Assembly: GCA_019245575.1 (NCBI GenBank)
Contig: JAFARE010000025.1
Span: forward strand, 1 to 34,445
Source: Candidatus Dormiibacterota bacterium
GTDB taxonomy: Bacteria; Chloroflexota; Dormibacteria; Aeolococcales; Aeolococcaceae
Length of the DNA stretch: 34,445 bases
Reading direction: 5' to 3'
Positions 17,394 to 25,424 of this stretch are shown one piece after another. A program made the translations under genes and the position numbers. Position 1 is the first letter of the stretch; every line of letters begins with the position of its first letter. The notes beneath the pieces were generated by a model. The model worked only from the letters and a program-made list of their open reading frames with translations. It made no database searches and was not told the DNA's origin.

Positions 17394-18092
17394 ATGGAGA
17401 TTCGGGGCAGCGTCATCATCATCACCGGCGCGTCGTCGGGCATCGGTGCTGCGACAGCGCGCCTGGCGCATGGGCGCGGCGCAAGAGTTGTGATGGCGGC
17501 GCGGCGCGCCGACCGCCTGGAGGAGCTGGCGCGAGAGCTTCCCGGTGCTCTTGCTGTGACCACCGACGTCACCGTCGACGGCGACCGCCGCGCCATGGTC
17601 GACCGCTGCATGCGCGAGCACGGGCGCATCGATGCGCTGATCAACAACGCGGGGCAGGGCCTTCATGTTCCGCTCGAGGATGTCGCGCTCGAGGCGTTCC
17701 GCGACGTGCTCGAGCTCAACCTGGTGGCGCCGCTCGCGCTGATCCAGCTGGTGCTGCCGGCGATGCGCGCTCAACGCAGCGGTGCGATCGTGAACATCAG
17801 CTCCGGCACAGCGCGCATGTCTCTGCCCGGCGTCGGCGCGTATGCGTCAACGAAGGCGGCGCTGAATCTGCTCACGGCGACCGCGCGCAGGGAGCTGGCG
17901 GATGACGGGATCACCGTGTCGCTGGTGCTGCCGTCAGTGACGGCGACCGAGTTCCACGAGGTCCTGCGCCAGGGTGTGCGGCCGGACCGGCGCCTCCCCT
18001 TTGCGGGAGCGTCACCTGACGAGGTGGCCGAGGCGGTGCTGCGCGTCGTGGAGACCGGTGAAGAGGAGATCGCGCTGGCTCATCACCGCTAG
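17394..18092 (+). CDS. Short-chain dehydrogenase/reductase
   Basis: 232 residues. SDR fold: TGASSGIGAATARLA near 11-25, NNAGQGLHVP near 88-97, catalytic Ser in NISSG, and YASTK. Its ATG directly abuts the stop of the FAD oxidase gene (TAG-ATG, no gap), so it is the fourth gene of the TetR operon. By position it could reduce an acyl- or alkyl-DHAP to the glycerol-3-phosphate form, the next step of ether-lipid synthesis; sequence alone cannot show that. No tight terminator is seen before the tRNA gene. Confidence 0.92.
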   Translation: MEIRGSVIIITGASSGIGAATARLAHGRGARVVMAARRADRLEELARELPGALAVTTDVTVDGDRRAMVDRCMREHGRIDALINNAGQGLHVPLEDVALEAFRDVLELNLVAPLALIQLVLPAMRAQRSGAIVNISSGTARMSLPGVGAYASTKAALNLLTATARRELADDGITVSLVLPSVTATEFHEVLRQGVRPDRRLPFAGASPDEVAEAVLRVVETGEEEIALAHHR

Positions 18093-18119
18093 CGCTTCGG
18101 ATAGCATCAGCCGCAGCGC

Positions 18120-18193
18120 GCCCCGTTCGTCTAGTGGCCCAGGACACCGCCCTCTCAAGGCGGAGATCATCGGTTCGAATCCGATACGGGGTA
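18120..18193 (+). tRNA. tRNA-Glu (CUC)
   Basis: A cloverleaf fits 74 nt. Acceptor arms GCCCCGT (18120-18126) and ACGGGGT (18186-18192, closing with a G-U pair), discriminator A18193; anticodon stem CCGCC/GGCGG with loop CTCTCAA and anticodon CTC at 18154-18156; T-loop GGTTCGAATCC. CCA is not encoded. TAGCAT at 18102-18107 is a suitable -10. Confidence 0.95.
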
Positions 18194-18204
18194 GATCAGC
18201 GCAG

Positions 18205-20094
18205 CTAGATCTGGTTCGGCGCAGCCATGCCCAGCGTGCGCAGCGCGTCACCCAGCGTGGCCCGCGTGGCGGCCACCAGCGCGCGCCGGAAGCGGCGCAC
18301 AACAGGGTCTGTCTCGCGCACGATCGCCGGTGTGTGCTCATAGAAGTCGCTGAGTGACGACGCGAGCGCGAACGCATAGGTGGTGAGCACCGACGGGGCG
18401 AGGCCCGTCGCAGCCTCCGCCAGTGCGCGGCGGTAGCCGTCGACGCGGTGCAGCACGGCCCGCTCCACCGGCTGGAGTGAATCCGGCACCACGAGCTCAC
18501 CGCCGTCGTCGGGCACCTTGCGCAGGATGCCGGAGGCGCGCGCGTACGCGTACTGCAGGTACACGCCGGTGTCACCGGTGACGCGGAGCGCCTCGTCGAA
18601 GTCGAAGGCGATGATCTGGGTCAGCGAGAAGCGCAGCAGGTAGTAGCGCACCGCGCCCGCGGCGACCAGCAACGCGGTCTGCGCGTCGCGCGCCTTGTCG
18701 CGGATCCGCTCCACCGCGCGGTCGAGGAGGTCGTCCGCGCGCACCTCGATGCCGTGCCGGCCGCTCAGCGCATAGAGCTCACGACCAGCCGACACGTCGA
18801 CGCCGAGCACCCCCGCCGCCGCGGGTGTCAGCGCCACCACCTCATATGCCAGGTGGATCGAGCTGTCGGCCTCCCGCTCATGTCCCAGCCGGCGCAGCGC
18901 CCGCTGCACGATCTGCTGCGGGTATGCCTGGCGCGCGTCGATGACGTTGACCACGCGCTGCGCGTGGCCGAAGTGTGGCGGCACCTCGTCCGAATGCTCA
19001 TGCGAGGCGGTCGTGACCGGCGAGTCCGGCGTCGAGGCATCCCACACGCGGTAGTGGAAGTCGCGTCCGATGAGGCCGAACTTCCACATCTGGTAGGCGA
19101 TGTCCTTGGCGGTGTACGTGGCCACGCCGTCCGACTTGACGAGCACCTTGGTCTCGTCGTCATCGGTGTCCTGCTCCGCTCCCTCTGGCGGCATCACCCA
19201 GCATCCGGCATGCTTGCCCTGTTCGGCGAGCACGATCGCACCGGAGTCGCGCAGCAGCTCGAACGCCTGCCGCCAGAACCCGAGGGTGATGATGTCCGAC
19301 TCCCACGTCAGCAGGTCGTATTCGATGTCGAACCGCCGCATGGTGGCGAGATGCGCGTCGACCACACGGTGCGTCAGGTCCCTGACGAACGACGTGACGT
19401 CAGGGTCGCCGCGCTCGATGCCGTGCAGCACCTCGGCGCGCCGGTGCTGCAGCTCCGGCGTGGCCTCGTAGCGGCGCGACACCTCGACGTACACGCGCGA
19501 GCAGAACTGGTCGAAGGGCTCACCCTCCTCGGGTTTGAGCCCGAGGTCGCGGATCCCCACAACCACATCCGCCACCTGCACGCCGGTGTCGTCGATGTAG
19601 TTGTCCACCTCCACCTGGTGGCCGGTGCGGCGCAGCACGCGCCCCACCGTGTCGCCGATGCACGCGTTGCGCAGGTGTCCGATGTGCGCCGCCTTGTTCG
19701 GGTTCGTCGCCGTGTGCTCCACCAGCGTCTTGCCCGCCGCGCGCGAGTAGCCGGCAGGCAGCTCGATGGCAACGCCCGGGTCGAGCTGCAGCGCAGCGGC
19801 GATGACCTGCCTGGCCCACACGCCGTCCTGCAACGTCGCGTTGACGTAGCCCGGCGGGGTCACCGTCCACTCACGCACGAGCTCGAGCGGCGCGTTCGCC
19901 AGCTGCGCGCGCAGGTCCTCAGCGATCTGCAGCGGCGCCCGGCGCAGCACACGCGCAGCCGCGAGTGGGGCCGGCGTCGACCAGTCGCCGAACTCGGGAC
20001 GCGCGGACGGCTCCACCACTGCGTCGACGCGCGCGCCCAGCGCATCGAGCGCGCTGCGCACGGCGTCCACCAGCGCGCTGCGAACGTCGAGCAT
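18205..20094 (-). CDS. argS: Arginyl-tRNA synthetase
   Basis: 629 residues, class I synthetase charging tRNA-Arg. N-terminal Arg-S domain (about 1-90), TNPNKAAHIGHLRNACIGD with the HIGH motif at 137-140, the NYIDDTGVQVADV region, and the C-terminal DALR helical domain (LLRFSLTQIIAFDFDEALR, then LQYAYARASGIL). The KMSKS-equivalent loop reads LSGRHG where MSGRKG is typical, so the usual Lys is His; the effect is unknown. Start ATG 20094 is where the domain begins, with TACCCT (20107-20102) ending 7 nt before it and no SD. Long upstream frames run antisense to galU and are rejected. Confidence 0.96.
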   Translation of the reverse strand: MLDVRSALVDAVRSALDALGARVDAVVEPSARPEFGDWSTPAPLAAARVLRRAPLQIAEDLRAQLANAPLELVREWTVTPPGYVNATLQDGVWARQVIAAALQLDPGVAIELPAGYSRAAGKTLVEHTATNPNKAAHIGHLRNACIGDTVGRVLRRTGHQVEVDNYIDDTGVQVADVVVGIRDLGLKPEEGEPFDQFCSRVYVEVSRRYEATPELQHRRAEVLHGIERGDPDVTSFVRDLTHRVVDAHLATMRRFDIEYDLLTWESDIITLGFWRQAFELLRDSGAIVLAEQGKHAGCWVMPPEGAEQDTDDDETKVLVKSDGVATYTAKDIAYQMWKFGLIGRDFHYRVWDASTPDSPVTTASHEHSDEVPPHFGHAQRVVNVIDARQAYPQQIVQRALRRLGHEREADSSIHLAYEVVALTPAAAGVLGVDVSAGRELYALSGRHGIEVRADDLLDRAVERIRDKARDAQTALLVAAGAVRYYLLRFSLTQIIAFDFDEALRVTGDTGVYLQYAYARASGILRKVPDDGGELVVPDSLQPVERAVLHRVDGYRRALAEAATGLAPSVLTTYAFALASSLSDFYEHTPAIVRETDPVVRRFRRALVAATRATLGDALRTLGMAAPNQI

Positions 20095-20101
20095 TCGCGC
20101 A

Positions 20102-20149
20102 AGGGTACCGGCGACCGTGGTGCACGGTCGGAGCCCCAGCGGCGACAAT
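20102..20149. promoter_or_regulatory. Divergent promoters of argS and galU
   Basis: Minus: TACCCT (20107-20102) ends 7 nt before the argS ATG. Plus: GACAAT (20144-20149) ends 8 nt before the galU GTG. Neither gene has an SD, so both transcripts should be leaderless. Confidence 0.5.
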
Positions 20150-20157
20150 GCCCCGCC

Positions 20158-21021
20158 GTGACCGTTCGCCACTGCGTGATTCCGGCCGCCGGCCTGGGCA
20201 CACGGTTCCTGCCCGCGACCAAGGCGCTGCCCAAGGAGCTGCTGCCGGTGCTGGAGCGGCCCGTGATCGAATGGGCCGCCGAGGAGGCCGTCGCGGCGGG
20301 AGCCACCGACCTGGTGCTCGTGCTCGCCGAGGGCAAGGACAGCGTCGCCGACCACCTGCGCCCCGACCCGGACCTGGAGCGCATCCTCGACGAGCGGGGC
20401 AAGACGGCCGAGCTCGAAGCCGTCCGCCACGCCGGGCATCTCGCCCGGGTGAGCGTGGTGCACCAGCGGGCGCCACGCGGCCTGGGCGACGCCGTGCTCT
20501 GCGCCGCCGGCGAGGTGGGCGAGAACGCATTCCTCTGCATGCTCCCCGACGACCTCTCCGTCGCCGAGCGGCCGATCCTCGCCCAGCTCTGGGACGCGCA
20601 CGTGGAGCTGGGCACCACCGTGCTGGCCCTCATGCGCGTCGGCCCGGACCAGATCTCGCGCTACGGCTGCGCCGACATCGCGGAGAGCCGGGGGCGCCGC
20701 CATCGCGTCCGCGGCCTGGTGGAGAAGCCCAAGGCGGACGAGGCCAAGAGCGACCTCGCCGTCATGGGACGCTACGTGCTGACCCCGGACATCTTCGCGG
20801 CGCTGCGCGACACGCGCCCAGGCGCGCTCGGCGAGGTGCAGCTCACGGACGGGATCGGGGCCCTGCTCGAGCGTGGCGAGGTGTGGGGCGTGGAGTTCGA
20901 GGGTGAGCTGCTCGACGTGGGCACGCCGGCGGGCTGGCTGCAGACGAACATCCGCCTCGCCGCGCGCGACCCGGCGTTGCGCCGCGCCCTGGACGCGGCT
21001 CTGGCCTCCGCCGCGGCATGA
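20158..21021 (+). CDS. galU: UTP-glucose-1-phosphate uridylyltransferase
   Basis: 287 residues. It makes UDP-glucose from UTP and glucose 1-phosphate for surface glycans and sugar storage. Nucleotidyltransferase signature VIPAAGLGTRFLPATKALPK at the N-terminus, the RGLGDAVLCA region, then VRGLVEKPK, GRYVLTPDIF and DVGTPAGWLQTN. Start GTG 20158 gives V-TVRHCVIPAAGLG, the family N-terminus; the much longer upstream frame is antisense to argS. Its stop overlaps the next gene by 4 bp (ATGA). It is slightly shorter than the E. coli enzyme but complete. Confidence 0.95.
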   Translation: MTVRHCVIPAAGLGTRFLPATKALPKELLPVLERPVIEWAAEEAVAAGATDLVLVLAEGKDSVADHLRPDPDLERILDERGKTAELEAVRHAGHLARVSVVHQRAPRGLGDAVLCAAGEVGENAFLCMLPDDLSVAERPILAQLWDAHVELGTTVLALMRVGPDQISRYGCADIAESRGRRHRVRGLVEKPKADEAKSDLAVMGRYVLTPDIFAALRDTRPGALGEVQLTDGIGALLERGEVWGVEFEGELLDVGTPAGWLQTNIRLAARDPALRRALDAALASAAA

Positions 21022-21422
21022 GGCCGCTGCTCCGCGAGTGGGGGGCGGTGACCTTCGTGGTCACCGTCATCATCGGCGCGATCGCCGTCGCGATCTCGCT
21101 CGTCCTGACGGGAGCGCACGCGCCGCCCAGCCCCACGCTGCCGCCCTGTCCCACGTACACGCCGTACGTCACGCCGGTGCCGACGCCCACCGTGTCCGCG
21201 TCGCCGCATGCCTCGGCCAGCGCATCGGCCTCAGCCTCCGCAGCGGCGAGCGCGTCACCGGTGGCCACGCCCAGCGCGACCGTGTTCAACCCCGCATTCG
21301 CCAACTGCCCCACCGCGCCGCTCCCGCCGACGACGGCGCCCACGCCCACACCCAAGCCCGGCACCACGCCGACGCCCACCCCGACTCCGACCAGCGCCGT
21401 GCCGACGCCGCTGCCGTCCTAG
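21018..21422 (+). CDS. Membrane-anchored protein with Ser/Ala and Thr/Pro repeat tail
   Basis: 134 residues. A short cytoplasmic start is followed by one helix (VTFVVTVIIGAIAVAISLVL), then an outside region of low complexity: Ser-Ala repeats about 60-85 and Thr-Pro repeats about 105-125. Two Cys lie at CPTYTP and NCPTAP. The tail looks like a wall-spanning or O-glycosylated stalk with no folded domain. No family is recognised. It is translationally coupled to galU (ATGA), and its stop shares a CTAG with the convergent gene. Confidence 0.65.
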   Translation: MRPLLREWGAVTFVVTVIIGAIAVAISLVLTGAHAPPSPTLPPCPTYTPYVTPVPTPTVSASPHASASASASASAAASASPVATPSATVFNPAFANCPTAPLPPTTAPTPTPKPGTTPTPTPTPTSAVPTPLPS

Positions 21423-21943
21423 GCGCGAAAGAGCAGCAGGGTCCCGTTGGTCGGCGTGATCGCCGCGCGCTGCATCTCCAGGTCCACGGTGGGGGGTGTG
21501 CCCGTGTCGAGCACGACGGAGATGCGCTCCGCCAGGCGCAGACCACCGATGCGCACACAGTCGCGCAGGAACGTGAACGCCAGCGGGCGCACCAGGTTCC
21601 AGACGTAGCCGCGGTGGAGGTCCGCGGTGGTGGCCGCGGCATCAGCCAGCCGCGGCTGCAGGCTGCGGTCGCGGAACGCGAGCACGCACACCTCGTCGGT
21701 GAGCCGGATCGGCGGAGTCCAGGTGTACGCGTCGTCATCGCCGGTGTCGCGCAGCATCGCGTCCTTTTCCGCGAACAGCGCGAGGCGCTCGACGAGCACC
21801 TGCATCGGGCGTGGCGGCCCCTCGACAAAGAAGGGCACATCGCGCAGCGGCTCACCGGGCTCCTGCGCCGGGTAGCGGGCGCTGAAGCCGAGGTCCTCGA
21901 TGCCGGTGAACGGCGCCGGCACCTTGATCACCAGCTCGTCCAT
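21419..21943 (-). CDS. Protein of unknown function, 174 residues
   Basis: A soluble, acidic alpha/beta-looking protein with no signal peptide or membrane helix. Recognisable stretches such as YTWTPPIRLTDEVCVLAFRD and LDTGTPPTVDLEMQRAAI do not point me to a family. ATG 21943 lies 1 bp after the PolX stop (TGAC-ATG), so the two genes are on one transcript and probably coupled. The end overlaps the convergent membrane protein gene by 4 bp at a CTAG palindrome. Confidence 0.7.
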   Translation of the reverse strand: MDELVIKVPAPFTGIEDLGFSARYPAQEPGEPLRDVPFFVEGPPRPMQVLVERLALFAEKDAMLRDTGDDDAYTWTPPIRLTDEVCVLAFRDRSLQPRLADAAATTADLHRGYVWNLVRPLAFTFLRDCVRIGGLRLAERISVVLDTGTPPTVDLEMQRAAITPTNGTLLLFRA

Positions 21944-21944
21944 G

Positions 21945-22925
21945 TCACCTCGTCACCGCGGCGCGGTCATCGCGCTGCTCGGGCGGGATCCAGCTGAGGC
22001 CGAGCGCCGCATAGACACTCTCCTCGGTGTCGCCGGCGATGCGCTCACCGCCGTCCACGCGAAACACGCCGTACTCGTTGAGGGTGAGCCCCATGCGCAG
22101 CGCACGCCCGCGCAGCTGCACGTTGTGCGCCTGCGAGCCGGTGAAGTACTGCATCGCAGCGCCGAACTCATGCGGCGCGACGGCACGACAGTCGACCTGG
22201 AAGCGGAACGCGACGTGCACGGAGCATTTCGTGTCACCGCGCAGCAGCACGCGCTCCACCTGCGGCAGGGCGCCGAACGCGACCAGTACCTGGCGCGGCT
22301 CGCCCGTCGCCACCACGATGTCGAGGTCGCCCAGGTCGGCCCGGCCGCGGCGGAACGAGCCTGCGGGTTCGACTGCGCATGCCTCGGGCATGACACGCAG
22401 CGCATCGACCAACGCCGTGGCGATCGGCTCAACGTCCGCGCGCGGCCGGCGCTGCTTCACCCCGTGCGTGTGGCGCTCGTCGAGCGACGCGGCGATGCGC
22501 TCGAGCGTCTTGGCCCCCAGCCGGGGCAGGCCACCGAGCCTGCCGCCGCGGATCGCGGCTTCAAGCTCGTCGACCGTGGTGATGCCTGCTTCGTGCCAGA
22601 GCACGGCAGCCGTGCGCGGGCCGACCCCGGGGATCTCGCGCAGCTCAAGCAGCGTGGGGGGAATGTCCGTTTCGAGCTGCTCCAGGAAGCCCATGCGGCC
22701 GCTCTGCAGCAGGTCACCCACCTTCTCGGCGATGGCCGGCCCGAACCCGGGAAGGTCGAGCAGGCCGCCCTCGCGCGCCGCGATGTCGGCGAGCGGCTCA
22801 CCGATGTTCTCCACCTGTGACGCGGCCGAACGATAGGCGCGCACATTGTAGACGTTCTCGCCCTTGATCTCGAGCAGGTCCGCCACCCGTTCCAGGGTGC
22901 GAACCACGTCGTCGTTGCTGACCAT
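21945..22925 (-). CDS. DNA polymerase X family, without PHP domain
   Basis: 326 residues. The order is: 8-kDa-type helical domain (1-75, LEIKGENVYNVRAYRSA and LPGFGPAIAEKV), helix-hairpin-helix (about 93-125, LREIPGVGPRTAAVL), and nucleotidyltransferase palm with GS (189-190), RRGRADLGDLD carrying D200 and D202, and the third acidic residue D245 (FQVDCR), then YFTGS. All three catalytic Asp are present, so gap-filling repair synthesis is likely. Bacterial PolX is normally about 570 residues with a C-terminal PHP 3'-5' exonuclease; here the protein stops before it, and the next gene is not PHP. TAGATT (22946-22941) is a possible -10. Confidence 0.92.
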   Translation of the reverse strand: MVSNDDVVRTLERVADLLEIKGENVYNVRAYRSAASQVENIGEPLADIAAREGGLLDLPGFGPAIAEKVGDLLQSGRMGFLEQLETDIPPTLLELREIPGVGPRTAAVLWHEAGITTVDELEAAIRGGRLGGLPRLGAKTLERIAASLDERHTHGVKQRRPRADVEPIATALVDALRVMPEACAVEPAGSFRRGRADLGDLDIVVATGEPRQVLVAFGALPQVERVLLRGDTKCSVHVAFRFQVDCRAVAPHEFGAAMQYFTGSQAHNVQLRGRALRMGLTLNEYGVFRVDGGERIAGDTEESVYAALGLSWIPPEQRDDRAAVTR

Positions 22926-22985
22926 GGTGGGGGTGAATCGAATCTAGCACAGGCGTTTCGCGGCCAGGGCGCAGCCGGGTGACGC

Positions 22986-22991
22986 TACACT
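22986..22991 (+). promoter_or_regulatory. -10 element of the CoA-transferase/TetR operon
   Basis: TACACT ends 9 nt before ATG 23001, with no SD between them. The same hexamer serves the TetR/GlpD operon at 13624-13629. Confidence 0.5.
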
Positions 22992-23000
22992 CGCGCGGCC

Positions 23001-24170
23001 ATGACTGCGCTCGACGACGTGCGCGTGCTCGATCTTTCGCGCTTGCTGCCGGGGCCGTTCTGCACGCTGCTGCTTGCCGATCTCGGCGCCGACGTCATCA
23101 AGGTCGAGGACACGGAGTCGGGCGACTACCTGCGCTGGATGCCGCCGCTCGCCGGCGAGTATTCCGCGATGTTCCACCCGCTCAACCGCAACAAGCGTTC
23201 CGTGTCGCTCAACCTCAAAACGGCGCCGGGCCGCGAGGCCTTTCTTCGTCTGGCCGACACGGCCGATGTGGTGCTGGAGAGCTTCCGCCCCGGCGTGATG
23301 GACCGGTTGCAGCTCGGCTGGGATGTGCTGCACGCGCGCAACCCGCGGCTCATCCTCTGCAGCATCTCGGGTTATGGCCAGGATGGACCATATCGCGACC
23401 GCGCCGGGCACGACCTCAACTATGCCGCGCTTGCGGGCGTGCTCAGCCTGAGCGCGGGCGCCGCCGGTGAGCCGGCGATGCCCGGTGTGCAGGCCGGCGA
23501 CCTCGGTGCCGGCGCGCTGCACGCTGCGGTGGCGATCCTCGCCGCGCTGCACCAGCGCGCCCGCACCGGAGAGGGGCAGCGCTGCGACATCGCGATGCTC
23601 GACGGTCTGGTGAGCTGGATGACGCCGCACGCGGCGCTCTACTTCGCTGAGGGCGAGGTGCCCCGGGCCAACGGCATCACGCTCAACGGACGGAACCCGT
23701 GCTACCGCATCTACGCCTGCGCTGACGGGCATCTCTCGCTGGGCGCGCTCGAGCCCAAGTTCTGGCGCGCCTTCGTCGAGGCCATCGGTCTTCCCCATCT
23801 GGCGGAGAGCGGCCTTGCGCAGGGTGATGAGGGTCGGCGCGTGTCCGAGGAGGTCGAGGCCGTGCTGCGCACGCGCACGCGGGCGGAGTGGAGCGATGTC
23901 CTCGCCGGACGAGACGTGTGCTGCGAGCCGCTGCTCACGGTGGACGAGACGTTCGCCAACGAGCAGGTGCTGCACCGCGGCATGCGGCTCGAGGCGGGCG
24001 AGGCCGGGCCCACTCCGCAGTGCGGCGCGCCGATCCGCATGAGCGCGAGCGCGTTCGCGGTGCGCCGCCGCGCTCCCGGCTACGGCGAGCACACCCGGGA
24101 GGTGCTCCGCGACGCGGGCTACGACGCGGCGTCGCTCGATGCGCTGGTGGCAGAGGGCGCGGCGCGATGA
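23001..24170 (+). CDS. CaiB/BaiF family (class III) CoA-transferase
   Basis: 389 residues, moving CoA between carboxylic acids through an Asp-linked anhydride. N-terminal RVLDLSRLLPGPFCTLLLAD and LGADVIKVE, then ADVVLESFRPGVMDRL, SISGYGQDGPY, and GHDLNYAALAG with D138 as the expected catalytic residue. GRNPCYRIYACADGHL begins the small domain. Family members act in bile-acid, carnitine, methyl-branched or aromatic acid metabolism; the substrate is not readable. The coupled downstream TetR gene suggests induction by the substrate or its CoA ester. Confidence 0.93.
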   Translation: MTALDDVRVLDLSRLLPGPFCTLLLADLGADVIKVEDTESGDYLRWMPPLAGEYSAMFHPLNRNKRSVSLNLKTAPGREAFLRLADTADVVLESFRPGVMDRLQLGWDVLHARNPRLILCSISGYGQDGPYRDRAGHDLNYAALAGVLSLSAGAAGEPAMPGVQAGDLGAGALHAAVAILAALHQRARTGEGQRCDIAMLDGLVSWMTPHAALYFAEGEVPRANGITLNGRNPCYRIYACADGHLSLGALEPKFWRAFVEAIGLPHLAESGLAQGDEGRRVSEEVEAVLRTRTRAEWSDVLAGRDVCCEPLLTVDETFANEQVLHRGMRLEAGEAGPTPQCGAPIRMSASAFAVRRRAPGYGEHTREVLRDAGYDAASLDALVAEGAAR

Positions 24171-24802
24171 GCGCGCAGCAGCGCCCGCGTCTGTCGCCCC
24201 GCAGCAAGCGCAGCGTGCGCACCCGCGAGCGCATCCTCGAGGCCGCCACGGAGGTGTTCGCGCGCGCCGGCTTCCACGGCGCCCGTGTCGCGGACATCGC
24301 CGAGCAGGCGGGCATCGCGTACGGCCTCGTGTACCACTACTTCCACAACAAGGACGACATCCTGGCCGCCATCTTCGCGGAGCGGTGGGGCCAGTACGTC
24401 GAATATCTGCACGAGGTGCGGCGCACACCGCTGAGCTTCACGGAGCGCATGCGAAGGCTGGTGCACTTCTGGGTCGAGGTGTACCGCCGCGAGCCGGACC
24501 TCATGACCATCATGATCAACGAGATCACGCGGTCCTACGAGTTCCTCGAGTCGCACGACATCGGCACAGTGCTCGTGGCATTCGACGCCATCGAAGAGAT
24601 GATCCGCGACGCGCGCGCGGCAGGCGAGGTGGAGGACGACATCGACCCGCAGCTCGCCACGTACGTCATCTTCGGCGCCGCGGAGATGGTGCTGACCGGC
24701 TACGTCATCGGCACGCTGCAGCGGCGTTCACCCGAGGCGTTCGCGCGCGACGAGGAGCAGATGCTGGACCTCCTGCTCCACGGGCTCACCCCGCGGGCCT
24801 GA
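24167..24802 (+). CDS. TetR family regulator (FadR/KstR-like architecture)
   Basis: 211 residues. HTH: RERILEAATEVFARAGFHG, then ARVADIAEQAGIAYGLVYHYFHNKDDIL with the recognition helix YGLVYHYF. The C-terminal domain resembles TetR_C regulators of fatty acid degradation, with WVEVYRREPDLMTIMINEI. Its ATG overlaps the CoA-transferase stop (ATGA), so enzyme and regulator are co-translated; feedback control of that enzyme is the simplest reading. Convergent with coaE, 5 bp apart. Confidence 0.92.
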   Translation: MSAQQRPRLSPRSKRSVRTRERILEAATEVFARAGFHGARVADIAEQAGIAYGLVYHYFHNKDDILAAIFAERWGQYVEYLHEVRRTPLSFTERMRRLVHFWVEVYRREPDLMTIMINEITRSYEFLESHDIGTVLVAFDAIEEMIRDARAAGEVEDDIDPQLATYVIFGAAEMVLTGYVIGTLQRRSPEAFARDEEQMLDLLLHGLTPRA

Positions 24803-24807
24803 GCGTC

Positions 24808-25404
24808 TCAGGCGGAGATCTCCTCCGCCCACCAGCGGCGCACCTGCTCCTCGGTCGACGCGGCGCCCGCGCTGTTGTCGATCACCCACGTCGCGCGCTC
24901 GCGCTTCTCGTCGATGGGCAGCTGCGCCTCCAACCGCTTCGCCGCGTCATCCGCGCTGAGGCCGTTTCGCTCGCCCATGCGGCGCATCTGCACATCACGC
25001 GGCGCGTACACGAGCAGCACACCCTCGAACATGTCCTCCCGCTTCGCCTCGTACAGCAGGGGGATGTCGACGACCACCACGGGGGCGTCGCGCGCGAACG
25101 CCTCAGCGATGCGCTGCTGCATGAGCTCGGCGATGCGAGCGTGCGTGATGCGCTCGAGGTCGCGGCGCGCGTCGGGGTCGTCGAAGACCAGCGCGCCCAG
25201 CCGGGCGCGATCCAGCGAGCCGTCGGCATTGAGCATGCCCTCGCCGAAGCGGCGCACCACGGCATCGTACCCGGGGCGGCCCGGCTCCACCACCTCGCGG
25301 GCCAGCAGGTCGGAGTCGATCACGGTGGCGCCGAGGCGCTGCAGCATGGCCGCGACGGTGCTCTTGCCGGTGGCGATGCCGCCCGTGAGCCCGATCAAGC
25401 GCAT
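24808..25404 (-). CDS. coaE: Dephospho-CoA kinase
   Basis: 198 residues, the last step of CoA synthesis (3'-phosphorylation of dephospho-CoA by ATP). P-loop GGIATGKST (8-16), DSDLLAREVVEPG, the VVVDIPLLYEA strand with Walker-B-like Asp, and the RNGLSADDAAKRL lid segment are present. Usual length. ATG 25404 lies 9 nt after GACAAT (25419-25414), which overlaps the -10 of the divergent lipoprotein gene. Confidence 0.96.
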   Translation of the reverse strand: MRLIGLTGGIATGKSTVAAMLQRLGATVIDSDLLAREVVEPGRPGYDAVVRRFGEGMLNADGSLDRARLGALVFDDPDARRDLERITHARIAELMQQRIAEAFARDAPVVVVDIPLLYEAKREDMFEGVLLVYAPRDVQMRRMGERNGLSADDAAKRLEAQLPIDEKRERATWVIDNSAGAASTEEQVRRWWAEEISA

Positions 25405-25412
25405 GTGATTGA

Positions 25413-25419
25413 TATTGTC
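25413..25419. promoter_or_regulatory. Bidirectional promoter core TATTGTC
   Basis: It reads TATTGT (+, 25413-25418) and GACAAT (-, 25419-25414), -10-like on both strands offset by one base. The plus start GTG 25425 is 6 nt away, the minus ATG 9 nt away; only 20 bp separate the two genes. Confidence 0.55.
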
Positions 25420-25424
25420 CTGCC

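Noticed and set aside
18205-20703. An 832-codon minus-strand frame ending in argS
   Set aside because: The upstream part is antisense to galU; ArgRS begins at ATG 20094 with a fitting -10.
18754-21021. A 755-codon plus-strand frame ending in galU
   Set aside because: The upstream two thirds are antisense to argS; GalU homology begins at GTG 20158.
21220-21420. A CRISPR or tandem-repeat array
   Set aside because: The repetition is codon-level Ser-Ala and Thr-Pro low complexity inside a reading frame, without spacers.
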